Shown in pieces: positions 1 through 8,159 of a stretch of DNA of 64,000 nt; the first letter of the stretch is position 1; each line of letters opens with the position of its first letter. This DNA is from Gammaproteobacteria bacterium. GTDB taxonomy: Bacteria; Gemmatimonadota; Gemmatimonadetes; Longimicrobiales; Gaopeijiaceae. Under the pieces are notes generated by a model. It had not been told where the DNA came from. It searched no databases and worked only from the letters and a program-made list of their open reading frames with translations. The stretch covers positions 186,001 to 250,000 of the forward strand of contig JAPPMM010000043.1 of assembly GCA_028819075.1 (NCBI GenBank). The letters run 5' to 3'. The position numbers were made by a program, and so were the translations under genes.

Positions 1-543
1 CCCGAGGCGCTGGCGCTGCGCAACGAGAATCGGGAGCGATGGCTCGAGCGCGATCCCGAGATCAGGTGCTACCTGCCGGGCGTGCCGCGCGCCACCTACA
101 TGCCCTTCCCCTTCCGCATCTTCCAGAGCGAGAGCAGGTTTTTTATCGCCTACGAGTACGCGGGCGCAATGCGCGACATCTATCTTGACGACCCGGGACC
201 GCCGCAGGTGGATTCGTGGATGGGCCAGTCCCACGGCCGCTGGGAGGGCGACACCTTCGTGGTCGAGGTGACCGGCTTCAACGGCCGCACATGGCTTGAT
301 CGGGCGGGGAACCACCATGGACCCGGCCTCAGGGTCACCGAACGCTACACGATGACCGGCCCGGACCACATCCTGTACGAGGCGGACCTCGAGGACCCGG
401 AAACGTTCTCCCGCCTCTGGACCATTCGCATGCCGCTGTATCGCAACATCGACCCGAACGCGCGCCTGGGACAGTTCAAGTGCGTCGAGTTCGTAGAGGA
501 GCTGATATATGGACATCTGCGCAGGAACCCGCTCCCGCGCTAG
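1..543 (+). CDS. Secreted-type hypothetical protein, 5'-truncated by window edge
   Basis: The reading frame is open from base 1 to the TAG at 541-543, so the gene begins upstream of the window and at least 180 residues are visible. It is a paralogue of the next gene. Both carry a WMG-x-S-x-GRWEGDT-x-VVE segment, then an ER(Y/F)T block, an (L/V)EDP-x-x-FSR-x-W block and a late cysteine region. Such proteins are common in Gemmatimonadota and Acidobacteria and have no assigned function. The 3' end overlaps the downstream start by 35 nt, which suggests one transcription unit. A GTG at 82 is in frame but lies inside the conserved part, so it is not taken as the start. The gene is certain; its role is unknown. 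Confidence 0.75.
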   Translation, partial: PEALALRNENRERWLERDPEIRCYLPGVPRATYMPFPFRIFQSESRFFIAYEYAGAMRDIYLDDPGPPQVDSWMGQSHGRWEGDTFVVEVTGFNGRTWLDRAGNHHGPGLRVTERYTMTGPDHILYEADLEDPETFSRLWTIRMPLYRNIDPNARLGQFKCVEFVEELIYGHLRRNPLPR

Positions 544-1606
544 AACGAGACCCGGCCTGACGGTGCTGGCCGCGACGCTGGCCCTGTCATTCGGTCCGTC
601 TCTGTTCGCCTCTTCCCTGCGCGCCCAGCAGCCGGAGCGCCCATCGACGAACTGGACGATGCCGCGCACGCCCGCCGGACACCCCGACCTGCAGGGCAAC
701 TGGACCAACGCCACGGTCACGCCGATCCAGCGCCCCGAGGGACAGGATCCGGTCTTCACGTGGGAGGAAGTGGCGCGGATCGAAGGGCGCGTCGTCGAGT
801 CGCGGGCGGAAGGCTACGCCGACAGCGACCCCAACCGGGAAGCCCCGCCCGTCGGCGGCGTCTTCACGGGCAACGCCCGCTTCGACGCCGCGACGGGAGG
901 TACCGGCGGATACAACGCCTTCTATATCGACGCCGGCGAGCGCGTCGCGATCTTCAACGGCGAACCAAGGACTTCCCTCATCGTCGATCCGCCCGACGGA
1001 CGAGTCCCCGAGCTGAGCGAAGAGGGCCGCGAGCGCGTCACGGAGCGCCGGCGGCTGGCTCAACGGTTCGGCGCCTACGACAACCCGGAGAATCGGCCGC
1101 TCGGCGAGCGCTGCATCATGTCGTTCGGCTCGAACGCCGGGCCGCCGATGCTCCCGAACTACTTCTACAACAACAACTACACGATCGTGCAGACGCCGGA
1201 CCACGTGATGATCATGACCGAGATGGTCCACGATGTCCGCGTCATACGGCTCGGGGAGCCGCGCCGGCTGCCCGCGCATATCCGCCCGTGGATGGGCGAC
1301 TCCTGGGGCCGTTGGGAGGGAGACACTCTTGTCGTGGAGACCACGAACCTCCACCCCAACCAGACCCTGCAGGGCATCCCGCCCTCCGCGGAGATGAGGG
1401 TGGTCGAGCGCTTCACGCTGGCGGACGAGAACACGATCAACTACGAATTCACCGTCGAGGATCCGCGCATGTTCTCCCGGACCTGGAGCGGCGAAGTGCC
1501 GTTCACGCGGCTCGACGGGCTCGTCTACGAATACGCCTGCCACGAGGGCAACTACTCGCTCGAGAACGTGCTTCGCGGCGCGCGGGCGCAGGAACGGAGG
1601 CAGTGA
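509..1606 (+). CDS. Secreted hypothetical protein, paralogue of preceding gene
   Basis: This 365-residue protein has an N-terminal signal peptide: an Arg-rich start, a hydrophobic stretch at about residues 18-35, and a likely cut after LRAQ. The mature N-terminus carries a TPAGHPDLQGNW motif typical of a large unassigned family in Gemmatimonadota and Acidobacteria. The C-terminal half repeats the WMGDSWGRWEGDT block seen in the upstream gene. The start overlaps the previous gene by 35 nt, and the next gene begins 1 nt after the stop, so the three are probably co-transcribed. No catalytic motif is recognisable. It probably works outside the inner membrane, but its function cannot be read from sequence. 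Confidence 0.8.
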   Translation: MDICAGTRSRARTRPGLTVLAATLALSFGPSLFASSLRAQQPERPSTNWTMPRTPAGHPDLQGNWTNATVTPIQRPEGQDPVFTWEEVARIEGRVVESRAEGYADSDPNREAPPVGGVFTGNARFDAATGGTGGYNAFYIDAGERVAIFNGEPRTSLIVDPPDGRVPELSEEGRERVTERRRLAQRFGAYDNPENRPLGERCIMSFGSNAGPPMLPNYFYNNNYTIVQTPDHVMIMTEMVHDVRVIRLGEPRRLPAHIRPWMGDSWGRWEGDTLVVETTNLHPNQTLQGIPPSAEMRVVERFTLADENTINYEFTVEDPRMFSRTWSGEVPFTRLDGLVYEYACHEGNYSLENVLRGARAQERRQ

Positions 1607-1607
1607 G

Positions 1608-2084
1608 ATGCGCGGGATGAATGGAGCGCTGCTCGGGGCAGTGGTCGTCGCACTGGGAGCGGTGGTCGTCACGCTGGCGGCGGTGGTCGCGGCACCGCTG
1701 GTGGCCCACCATGCCTTCGGCGCCGAATTCGACCGCAACGCGCCGATCAGGCTGCAGGGGCGGATCGTGAGGCTGGAATGGGTGAACCCGCACACCTGGA
1801 TTCACCTGGAGATCGAGAACGAGGACGGAGCCTCCGAAGTCTGGGCGGTGGAGGGAGGAACCCCCAACGTGCTGCTCAGACGGGGGCTGCGCAGGGACTG
1901 CCTGCAGCCCGGCACCGAGATCATCGTGGACGGCTACCAGGCCAAGGACCACTCCCTCAGGCGCGCCAACGGACGCGACGTGACCTTCACCGACGGCAGC
2001 AAGATCTTCCTGGGTTCGTCGGGGACGGGCGCGCCGTACGATGAGGACCTGATCAGGGCTCGGCGGGAACGGGGACGGTGTTAG
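1608..2084 (+). CDS. DUF6152-type secreted protein
   Basis: This 158-residue protein has a long N-terminal hydrophobic signal or anchor (about residues 6-32). The conserved body contains AHHAFGAEFD, then RLEWVNPHTWIHLE, then a late GRDVTFTDG segment. This matches the DUF6152 family of small periplasmic beta-rich proteins. It closes a three-gene unit with the two secreted paralogues upstream (1 nt gap), an arrangement that recurs in this type of genome. Function is unknown. The family call rests on the HHAF and NPHTW signatures. Confidence 0.75.
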   Translation: MRGMNGALLGAVVVALGAVVVTLAAVVAAPLVAHHAFGAEFDRNAPIRLQGRIVRLEWVNPHTWIHLEIENEDGASEVWAVEGGTPNVLLRRGLRRDCLQPGTEIIVDGYQAKDHSLRRANGRDVTFTDGSKIFLGSSGTGAPYDEDLIRARRERGRC

Positions 2085-2108
2085 CGCCGATCCGCGCTGG
2101 ATCCCCAT

Positions 2109-2579
2109 CTACGAAAACCCGATCCACCTCCCCGCCGCCGCCACGGTGAACCACAGGGCCAGCGAGACCGCGCCGACGATGCGGCCGGTCGCGCCCGGGG
2201 CGTCCGCCTCCCGACGCGCCACCCGCTCCCGCACCACGAAGGTGAAGGTCAGCGCCACCGGCAACGTGCACATCTTCACCCAGAACGAAGTGTTGTAGTA
2301 GGCCCTGATCGCCTCGGAGAGGAAGAGCGGCACGCCGGTGGCGGCCATGAGCACCAAGCTGCCGACCAGCCACGGACGCGCGTTGCGCGCGAGGCGGGCC
2401 ACCGGCTGGGAGGTGAGGCCCAGGCCGAGCAGCCGGAGGTCCACGACCAGCAGGGCGCCCCCGAGCACGCAGAGCCCGATGAGGTGCACCGCCTCGAGGA
2501 TCGGGAAGGCCCACACCGATTCGGCGACCGCCCGGCCGAGCGCGGTCGACTCGCACCAGCGGAAGAACGGTTCGAGCAC
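2109..2579 (-). CDS. Small 4-TM membrane protein (DUF6644-like)
   Basis: This 156-residue protein starts at GTG (2579) and has four predicted membrane helices, at about residues 27-50, 67-85, 97-113 and 130-150. A His near helix 1 (EAVHLIGL) and a YYNTSFWVK segment align with EST-H-VLTL and YYHNIFFRAK in the upstream neighbour, so the two are paralogues lying 6 nt apart. Together with the haem lipoprotein that precedes them they look like one operon. The family resembles DUF6644; its function is unknown, but a membrane redox role fits the neighbouring c-type cytochrome. It ends convergently with the DUF6152 unit. Confidence 0.65.
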   Translation of the reverse strand: MLEPFFRWCESTALGRAVAESVWAFPILEAVHLIGLCVLGGALLVVDLRLLGLGLTSQPVARLARNARPWLVGSLVLMAATGVPLFLSEAIRAYYNTSFWVKMCTLPVALTFTFVVRERVARREADAPGATGRIVGAVSLALWFTVAAAGRWIGFS

Positions 2580-2585
2580 GGTCGT

Positions 2586-3152
2586 CTACTCCGCCCCGGC
2601 GCCGCCCACGCCACACCCCGCCAGCCGGTTCACCCACCCAGGCTGCGGCTGGAGATCGCAGTCGAACCAGTTGTAGGCGATCAGGCGACCCGCGATCACG
2701 ACGACCGCCCAAGCCGTGAGCGACACCGCGCCGGCGATGCGCGCTGAACGCGGGGGCGTTTCGTCCTCATCCCAGTCGCCCGCGCTACGGTGCACGCCGG
2801 TGTGGAAGATCGCCGCGTTGGCGCCGGCCAGCATCAGCACGACGACCTTCGCTCGGAAGAAGATGTTGTGGTAGTAGCGGAGCGGCTGCGAGTAGAAGAG
2901 GAGGAGGCCCGTCATCGTCATGATGGCGAAGCCGATCCGCGTCCACGGAAGCAGCCGGCCGGTGAACGCCGTAACGGGCACGTTGCGGAAGGCGATGCCG
3001 GTGAGGCGCAGGTCCATCATCACCGTGGTGCCTACGAAGAGGCCGAGCGTGAGGACGTGCGTCGATTCCACCAGGGGCCACACGTACAGCGACTCGAGCA
3101 GAGCCACGCTCCAGGACGTCTCGCCGAGCCAGCCCAGGAAGCGTTCGATCAC
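2586..3152 (-). CDS. 4-TM membrane protein (DUF6644-like), paralogue of its neighbour
   Basis: About 188 residues from a GTG at 3152. A longer frame extends to 3227 but would overlap the cytochrome gene and adds an Arg/Pro-rich, non-membrane start. Four membrane segments are visible, with TH in helix 1 (ESTHVLTL), a WTRIGFAIMTMTGLLLF helix, and YYHNIFFRAK before helix 3. The C-terminus holds a CD-x(5)-PGW-x(7)-C tail that the neighbour lacks. It lies 13 nt after the haem lipoprotein and 6 nt before its paralogue. A haem-binding or electron-transfer membrane partner is plausible from the paired His residues; this is inference. Confidence 0.62.
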   Translation of the reverse strand: MIERFLGWLGETSWSVALLESLYVWPLVESTHVLTLGLFVGTTVMMDLRLTGIAFRNVPVTAFTGRLLPWTRIGFAIMTMTGLLLFYSQPLRYYHNIFFRAKVVVLMLAGANAAIFHTGVHRSAGDWDEDETPPRSARIAGAVSLTAWAVVVIAGRLIAYNWFDCDLQPQPGWVNRLAGCGVGGAGAE

Positions 3153-3165
3153 GGGGCGCGCCGGA

Positions 3166-3651
3166 TCACGGGACTTCCGGGTCCGCGTTGTAGGACGGGC
3201 GCAGGGTCTCGGCGGCGTAGACGGCATGGCATCCGGTGCAGACCAGGTACACCTCGCCGCCCGCCTCGAAGACGGCGTCGGGATCCCGGGCCCGGGCCGC
3301 TTCCACCGCGCGCCTTCCGATCTCGATCATCGCGCGGGACATCGTCTTCCAGTCGTCCCGGCCCTGGGCGCGATCCTCGAGCAACAGAAGGTTGCCGGAC
3401 TCCGCCAGCACGAAGGCCGCGTTTTCCACAGCCTCCCACTCCGCGGCGCCGACGGGCTCGATGTGGCGCGTGCCCTGCTCGTCCATGATCACGCCCACGG
3501 CATCCCAGTACACCTCCGCCGCCGGCTCGATGACCGACAGCATGAGCTCGCGCGAATCGGCCACCGCGGCGAACGGAGGTGGCTCGGGCGCGTCGGTACA
3601 ACCGGGCAGGGCGAGCAGCGTCAGGGCGTAGATGGGGCCGGGCGTCTTCAT
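3166..3651 (-). CDS. c-type cytochrome lipoprotein (class II / c'-like)
   Basis: 161 residues from ATG 3651. The signal peptide ends in an LPGC lipobox, so the protein should be lipid-anchored outside the inner membrane. A single haem motif, CTGCH, sits near the C-terminus after a helical, charged body. That is the layout of class II (cytochrome c'/c-556) proteins rather than class I. It leads a minus-strand unit with two 4-TM paralogues (13 nt and 6 nt spacing) and diverges from the serine hydrolase gene across about 115 bp that must hold both promoters. A longer in-frame extension to 4086 lies antisense to the hydrolase and is rejected. Confidence 0.72.
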   Translation of the reverse strand: MKTPGPIYALTLLALPGCTDAPEPPPFAAVADSRELMLSVIEPAAEVYWDAVGVIMDEQGTRHIEPVGAAEWEAVENAAFVLAESGNLLLLEDRAQGRDDWKTMSRAMIEIGRRAVEAARARDPDAVFEAGGEVYLVCTGCHAVYAAETLRPSYNADPEVP

Positions 3652-3766
3652 GGCCCGCAAACTTGCCCGGGCGGCACGGTCGCGAAAGGGGATCGACACG
3701 TCCATGTTGTCCCGCATGGCATCCCGCCCGCCCGCGACCCTTACCCACGCCGAACCGGAAACCCGC

Positions 3767-5044
3767 ATGAAGCTCACGCCGAACGATGCGCCGCGCGCCG
3801 CGCCGCGTCCCCTCTCCATCGCTCTCCTCCTCGCGCTGGCCGGGACCGTCTTGGCCCCTTCGGCCGGATCCGGCCAACAGTGGACCACAGCCGAGCCCGA
3901 AGAAGTCGGCATGTCCAGCGAGGTCCTAGCCCGCATCGCACCAACCATGCAGCGGTTAATCGACGGCGACGGAACGGCGGGAATCATGACCCTGGTGTCC
4001 CGCAGGGGCGAGATCGTGCACTGGAACGCACAGGGTTGGCGCATCCGCGACCAGGACCCCCTCGAGCCCGACGACATCTTCCGCATCTACTCCATGACCA
4101 AGCCCGTCACCAGCGTCGCGGCGATGATCCTCGTCGAGGACGGGCTTCTGGCGCTGGACGACGAACTCGGGAGCGTCCTCCCGGGCTTCGCCGGCGTCCG
4201 GGTCTACGAGAACGGAGGAGCCCGGCCGCCCAGCCGGCCCATCCTCATCCGCGACCTGCTCCTGCACACGTCGGGGCTCACCTACGGATTCTTCGGCGAC
4301 AGCCCCGTCGACTCGATGTACAACCGCGAGCTGAACGCGCTCCCCGAAGGCGCGGGCGGCGACCTGGCAGCGAGGACCGCCACCATCGCGTCGCTGCCCC
4401 TGATCGACGATCCCGGCGCGCGCTGGAACTACAGCGTGTCCACGGACGTGCTCGGCCGCGTCGTGGAGGTGGCATCGGGCCTGTCGCTGAGCGACTTCTT
4501 CCGCGAGCGCATCTTCGAGCCGCTGGGCATGAACGACACAGGGTTTCGCGTGCCGGCCGGCAAGGTCGATCGCTTCGCCGCGATGTACCTCCGCAGCGGC
4601 GACGGCCTCAGCCCGGCGGGGACTCCCGGCGAAGGCCCCTTCACCCGTCCCCCGACCTGGCTCTCCGGCGGCGGCGGCCTGGTTTCGACGGCCGGCGATT
4701 ACCTCCGCTTCTGCCGAATGCTGTTGGGCGGGGGTGAACTCGACGGCGTGAGGCTCCTGCAGCCCGAGACGGTCCGCCTCGTGACCGACAACCACCTGCC
4801 TGACGAGATGATTCCCATCCTGCCCGGACTGGACGACCAGGGGTTCGGCCTGGGCTTCGCCGTCTCGGTCGGAGCAAACGCGGGAAGCTACTGGTGGTCG
4901 GGCATCGCCAACACGTACTTCTGGGTGGACCCCCGCGAGGAGATCGTCGCGATGGCGTGGACGCAGCTTCAGCCCTACGGCGCAGCCCCCCTGGATCGCC
5001 TTCTGAGACCGCTCGTGTACGAGGCCATCATCGCGCGGAAATGA
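3767..5044 (+). CDS. Serine hydrolase, beta-lactamase/class C family
   Basis: 425 residues with a signal peptide (about 1-36, AGSGQQ). The nucleophile motif SMTK at residues 109-112 is the S-x-x-K of class C beta-lactamases and related esterases/DD-peptidases. Tyr222 in NYSVS is the second catalytic element. An SGLTYGFFG segment and a GGGGLVSTAGDYLRF block are also typical. The chosen ATG is the first that gives a signal peptide; an in-frame start at 3632 overlaps the divergent gene. Members act as periplasmic esterases or peptidases with varied substrates, so no substrate is assigned and resistance should not be assumed. Confidence 0.85.
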   Translation: MKLTPNDAPRAAPRPLSIALLLALAGTVLAPSAGSGQQWTTAEPEEVGMSSEVLARIAPTMQRLIDGDGTAGIMTLVSRRGEIVHWNAQGWRIRDQDPLEPDDIFRIYSMTKPVTSVAAMILVEDGLLALDDELGSVLPGFAGVRVYENGGARPPSRPILIRDLLLHTSGLTYGFFGDSPVDSMYNRELNALPEGAGGDLAARTATIASLPLIDDPGARWNYSVSTDVLGRVVEVASGLSLSDFFRERIFEPLGMNDTGFRVPAGKVDRFAAMYLRSGDGLSPAGTPGEGPFTRPPTWLSGGGGLVSTAGDYLRFCRMLLGGGELDGVRLLQPETVRLVTDNHLPDEMIPILPGLDDQGFGLGFAVSVGANAGSYWWSGIANTYFWVDPREEIVAMAWTQLQPYGAAPLDRLLRPLVYEAIIARK

Positions 5045-5065
5045 CGAAGGCGAACGGGGGCCCCG

Positions 5066-5614
5066 CTAGGTCCCGAACACAATCTCCGCCTGGGCCCCGA
5101 CTGCGATCTCCATCTCCGCAAACCAGCCCTGGGGCACCTCCAGCGCAAACATGGCCGGCCCGGAGGACGTGTGCAGACGGGTGGTCTCGGGCTCCATCTG
5201 CTGGATGTCGATGATGCGGGCATTCGCATCCAGATAGGCGATGTCGAGCGGGATGAAGGTGTCCTGCATCCAGAAGGATCGAACCTCTTCGGTGCTGAAC
5301 ACGAAGATCATTCCGGCGCCGGGGGCGAGAAAGTCGCGGTCCTTTAGCCCCTGGCTGCGCTCATCCGGCGTGCGTGCGACCTCGGCCACCACCGTGTCCG
5401 CGCCGAAGATCACCCAGGCAAGGTCGCGGCCGGGCCCTGCCGGCATGACCGCCTCGGACGCCTCGGGCCCGGACTGCGCATCGCCCTCGGACCCGTTCGA
5501 GCGACAGCCCAGGAGCGGCAGCGCCAGGAAGAGGGAGAGGAGAAGCAGGTGGCCGGGACGCGCCGGCCGGCTCCTGCGCCCTTCGCGAACTGGAGCATGA
5601 ACGGAAAAAAGCAT
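5066..5614 (-). CDS. DUF192 lipoprotein
   Basis: 182 residues from ATG 5614. The signal peptide ends in LPLLGC, a good lipobox. The DUF192 core follows: VVAEVARTPDERSQGL near the start, then a central RSFWMQDTFIPLDIAYLD and a late FALEVPQGWFAE. These match the family's conserved R-T-x-x-E-R-x-x-GLM, M-x-F-W-M-x-x-T-x-x-PLD and FALE blocks. DUF192 proteins are small secreted proteins without a defined activity. The gene is convergent with the serine hydrolase (21 nt between stops). Frames running on to 6037 are antisense to the Trm112-like gene and are not used. Confidence 0.8.
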   Translation of the reverse strand: MLFSVHAPVREGRRSRPARPGHLLLLSLFLALPLLGCRSNGSEGDAQSGPEASEAVMPAGPGRDLAWVIFGADTVVAEVARTPDERSQGLKDRDFLAPGAGMIFVFSTEEVRSFWMQDTFIPLDIAYLDANARIIDIQQMEPETTRLHTSSGPAMFALEVPQGWFAEMEIAVGAQAEIVFGT

Positions 5615-5789
5615 CGATTGCCTGCTGAAGATGGGAGGATCGTCGTATCCGGAGCGCGCGGGCGTCTCGCCCTCCCGGGCGAGCGACGGTGGGCGGGCGT
5701 TTCCATCGATTCGCCTGCCATGATAACTTACGGGCGTCTCCGGGGAAGGGTCCCGATCTCCCGAAAACGCGACGGAACTCAGGAAGCGC

Positions 5790-6044
5790 ATGCTCGACCC
5801 GGAACTCCTCGACATTCTCGTCTGCCCCGAAACGCGCACCCCACTGCGCATGGCCGGCGACGATCTGCTGAGGGCGCTCAACCGAGCCGTCGCAGGGGGC
5901 GCGGTCCGCAACCGGCGCGGCGACCTCCTGACCGATCCTGTCACGGCGGGGCTGGTCCGCGAGGACGGGACCGTCCTGTACCCGATACGGGACGGCATCC
6001 CCATCATGCTCATCGACGAGGCCATCGCCGTCGACAACCTCTGA
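5790..6044 (+). CDS. Trm112-like (UPF0434 / YcaR-type) protein
   Basis: 84 residues. The start LDPELLDILVCPETRTPL and the end YPIRDGIPIMLIDEA match the small Trm112p/UPF0434 family, which in other organisms partners methyltransferases or acts in envelope metabolism. Only one cysteine is present (CPET); the second Cys of the zinc-type CPxC variant is missing, so this copy probably does not bind zinc. It is followed after 7 nt by a small membrane protein, likely co-transcribed. Confidence 0.8.
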   Translation: MLDPELLDILVCPETRTPLRMAGDDLLRALNRAVAGGAVRNRRGDLLTDPVTAGLVREDGTVLYPIRDGIPIMLIDEAIAVDNL

Positions 6045-6051
6045 CCACCCC

Positions 6052-6255
6052 ATGTCCCTGATCGGTTTCCACCGCTTTCTCATCTATTCGGGCATCATCT
6101 TCTGCCTGGCCTTCTCGGGCTACGAGTTCGTCCAGTACTCCCGCTCGTCCTCCCTCGGCGATCTCCTGCTCGGGATCGTCTTCCTGACGCTGGGCATCCT
6201 TCTCGCCTATTACCTGTCGCGGCTGGCTGACTTTCTCGCGGGCAAGGGACGGTAA
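6052..6255 (+). CDS. Small two-TM membrane protein
   Basis: 67 residues with two hydrophobic helices (about 9-28 and 34-60) separated by a short charged loop (QYSRSSS). It begins 7 nt after the Trm112-like gene, so translation is probably coupled. It has no recognisable family signature. Codon use and GC at third positions match the neighbours, which supports it being real. Confidence 0.6.
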   Translation: MSLIGFHRFLIYSGIIFCLAFSGYEFVQYSRSSSLGDLLLGIVFLTLGILLAYYLSRLADFLAGKGR

Positions 6256-6397
6256 CGCCGTCATCCAGCTCTCCTGACCGGAGCCTCACGCCCAACGCAG
6301 CCGTCTCGCGGAGGTCCGGCGGCCGTCGTACTCTTCAGGGAAGCCGGTCAGGCCGCTGCTGTCCGGCAACTCATGGAATTCAGGGGAGGAACAACCC

Positions 6398-8152
6398 ATG
6401 CGCGGCTTCACTATTCCGCTCGCCATCCTGTTCGCCATCGCCGTCCATCCCCTCACCGCCCGGGCTCAGTCCTTCGACCTCCTGATTCGAGGAGGACATG
6501 TGCTGGACGGCACCGGCAATCCCGCGTTCGTCGCGGATGTGGGCGTCTCCGGAGGCGAGATCGTCGCGGTGGGGGATCTGGCCGGTGCGAGCGCGGCCCG
6601 CGAGATCGACGCCACCGGGCTCCACGTCACGCCCGGCTTCATCGACATGCACTCGCATGCGGACCGCAGCCTGTTCACCGGCGGCATCGAGATCCGCAGG
6701 GCATCGAACCTCGTTGCCCAGGGGATCACGACCGTCGTGTTCGGGCCGGACGGACGAAATCCCGTTTGGCCCCTGGAAGCCGAGATCGCGGGGTACGAGA
6801 ACGGAGGCACGGCGCTGAACGTGGTTCCGATGGTCGGCCACGCCACGGTTCGCACCGTCGCGATGGGCGACGACTACGAGCGCCACGCGACTCCGGAGGA
6901 GATCGCGGTGATGGTCGCCGAGGTCCGCCAGGGGATGGAGGCCGGAGCCTGGGGGCTGGGCGCCGGACCCGAGTACCGGCCCGGGCGCTTCTCCACGACC
7001 GAGGAGATCATCGCCCTGGCGCACGTCGTCGCCGACTACGACGGCTTCTACTACTCCCACCAGCGCAGCCAGTCCCCGCTTCCGCTGTGGCTCACTCCGA
7101 GCATCGTGGGCGAGTACACGCCGCCTCCGACCTGGCCGCGGGGCTGGAGGCTCACGGCCACCGACGGCATGGGCGAGACCATTCGCATCGGGCGCGAAAC
7201 CGGCATCCGCGTGGTGGGCACCCACATCAAGGCGAAAGGTCCGACCACCTGGGGCCAGTCGGCGACCGACGTGGCCGCGATCAATCGTGCCCGCGCCGAG
7301 GGCGTCCAGGTCTACCTCGACCAGTACCCCTACGAGACCTTCGGCGGTGGTTCAGCGGAGGTGATTCCGGCGTGGTACTATGCGCCGCTGGGCGAGAGCC
7401 GCGCCGGCGGGCTGGACGACCCGAAGTGGCGGGTCATCCACAGCGAGCTCTTCGCGAACTACAAGGACAACCTTCGCCGCTATCTGGATGACCCCCAACT
7501 GCACCGCGAGATGGTCGCGGACATCGAGTACATGCTCGACCTCCAGGGCGGGGCCGACCGGCACGTTATCGTCATCTCGCCCCAGGACGAGTCACTCGTC
7601 GGGCGCACCCTCGCGGAGGTGGCCAAGGCCAACGGGCGGACGCCGGTGGAGCAGCTCATCCGGTTCGCGCTCGACAGCGAGCCAACGCTTCGCTCAGGCG
7701 TCCGCTTCCGTCCCCTGGCGGGAAGCCCGGAGGACGTCGAGCGGTACATGCGCCAGGACTTCACGGCGACCGGCACGGACGGGGGCATCGTCCCCAACCC
7801 GGCACCCGGGCAACATCCCCGCTACTACGGGACGTATCCGCACAAGATCGCCACCTACGTCCGCGACAAGGGCACCATCACGCTGCCGTTCTTCGTGCGC
7901 TCCTCGACCGGCCTGCCCGCGCAGATCATCGGACTCCCCGACCGCGGGTACATCCGTCCGGGACAGAAGGCCGACCTGGTCGCCTTCGACTATCCGGGGG
8001 TGCAGGACCACGCCACGATCCTCGATCCGGGTGGCGGAAACGAGGGCATCGAGTACGTCTTCGTGAACGGCGAGGCGGTGGTCGACGGAGGCGAGCTGAC
8101 CGGGGCCCTCCCCGGGCGGGTACTGCGGCGGCACGAGGTGCGCGGGCGGTAA
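6398..8152 (+). CDS. Secreted D-aminoacylase / N-acyl-D-amino-acid deacylase family amidohydrolase
   Basis: 584 residues with a signal peptide (cut near ARA-QS, residue 23), an amidohydrolase beta-sandwich start (DLLIRGGHVLDGTG) and the metal motif HSHAD at residues 85-89. Later blocks GHATVR, GLGAGPEYRPG, a THIKAKG segment (metal-bridging region) and the C-terminal GLPDRGYIRPGQKADLVAFD are typical of the D-aminoacylase/dihydroorotase-like branch. These enzymes hydrolyse N-acyl-D-amino acids or peptides. A strong ribosome site (GGGGAGGAAC) lies just upstream of the ATG. The protein is exported and probably scavenges D-amino-acid conjugates; the exact substrate is not inferable. Confidence 0.82.
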   Translation: MRGFTIPLAILFAIAVHPLTARAQSFDLLIRGGHVLDGTGNPAFVADVGVSGGEIVAVGDLAGASAAREIDATGLHVTPGFIDMHSHADRSLFTGGIEIRRASNLVAQGITTVVFGPDGRNPVWPLEAEIAGYENGGTALNVVPMVGHATVRTVAMGDDYERHATPEEIAVMVAEVRQGMEAGAWGLGAGPEYRPGRFSTTEEIIALAHVVADYDGFYYSHQRSQSPLPLWLTPSIVGEYTPPPTWPRGWRLTATDGMGETIRIGRETGIRVVGTHIKAKGPTTWGQSATDVAAINRARAEGVQVYLDQYPYETFGGGSAEVIPAWYYAPLGESRAGGLDDPKWRVIHSELFANYKDNLRRYLDDPQLHREMVADIEYMLDLQGGADRHVIVISPQDESLVGRTLAEVAKANGRTPVEQLIRFALDSEPTLRSGVRFRPLAGSPEDVERYMRQDFTATGTDGGIVPNPAPGQHPRYYGTYPHKIATYVRDKGTITLPFFVRSSTGLPAQIIGLPDRGYIRPGQKADLVAFDYPGVQDHATILDPGGGNEGIEYVFVNGEAVVDGGELTGALPGRVLRRHEVRGR

Positions 8153-8159
8153 GCCCCCC

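Noticed and set aside
3767..5044. Antibiotic-resistance beta-lactamase
   Set aside because: The S-x-x-K/Y-S-x-S combination fits the broad esterase/peptidase branch; nothing in the context supports a resistance role.
6273..6352. Long-range inverted repeat CCTGACCGG / CCGGTCAGG upstream of the amidohydrolase
   Set aside because: The arms are 9 bp with a 62-nt loop. No further copies were noticed and it does not overlap a recognisable promoter, so chance is likely in GC-rich DNA.
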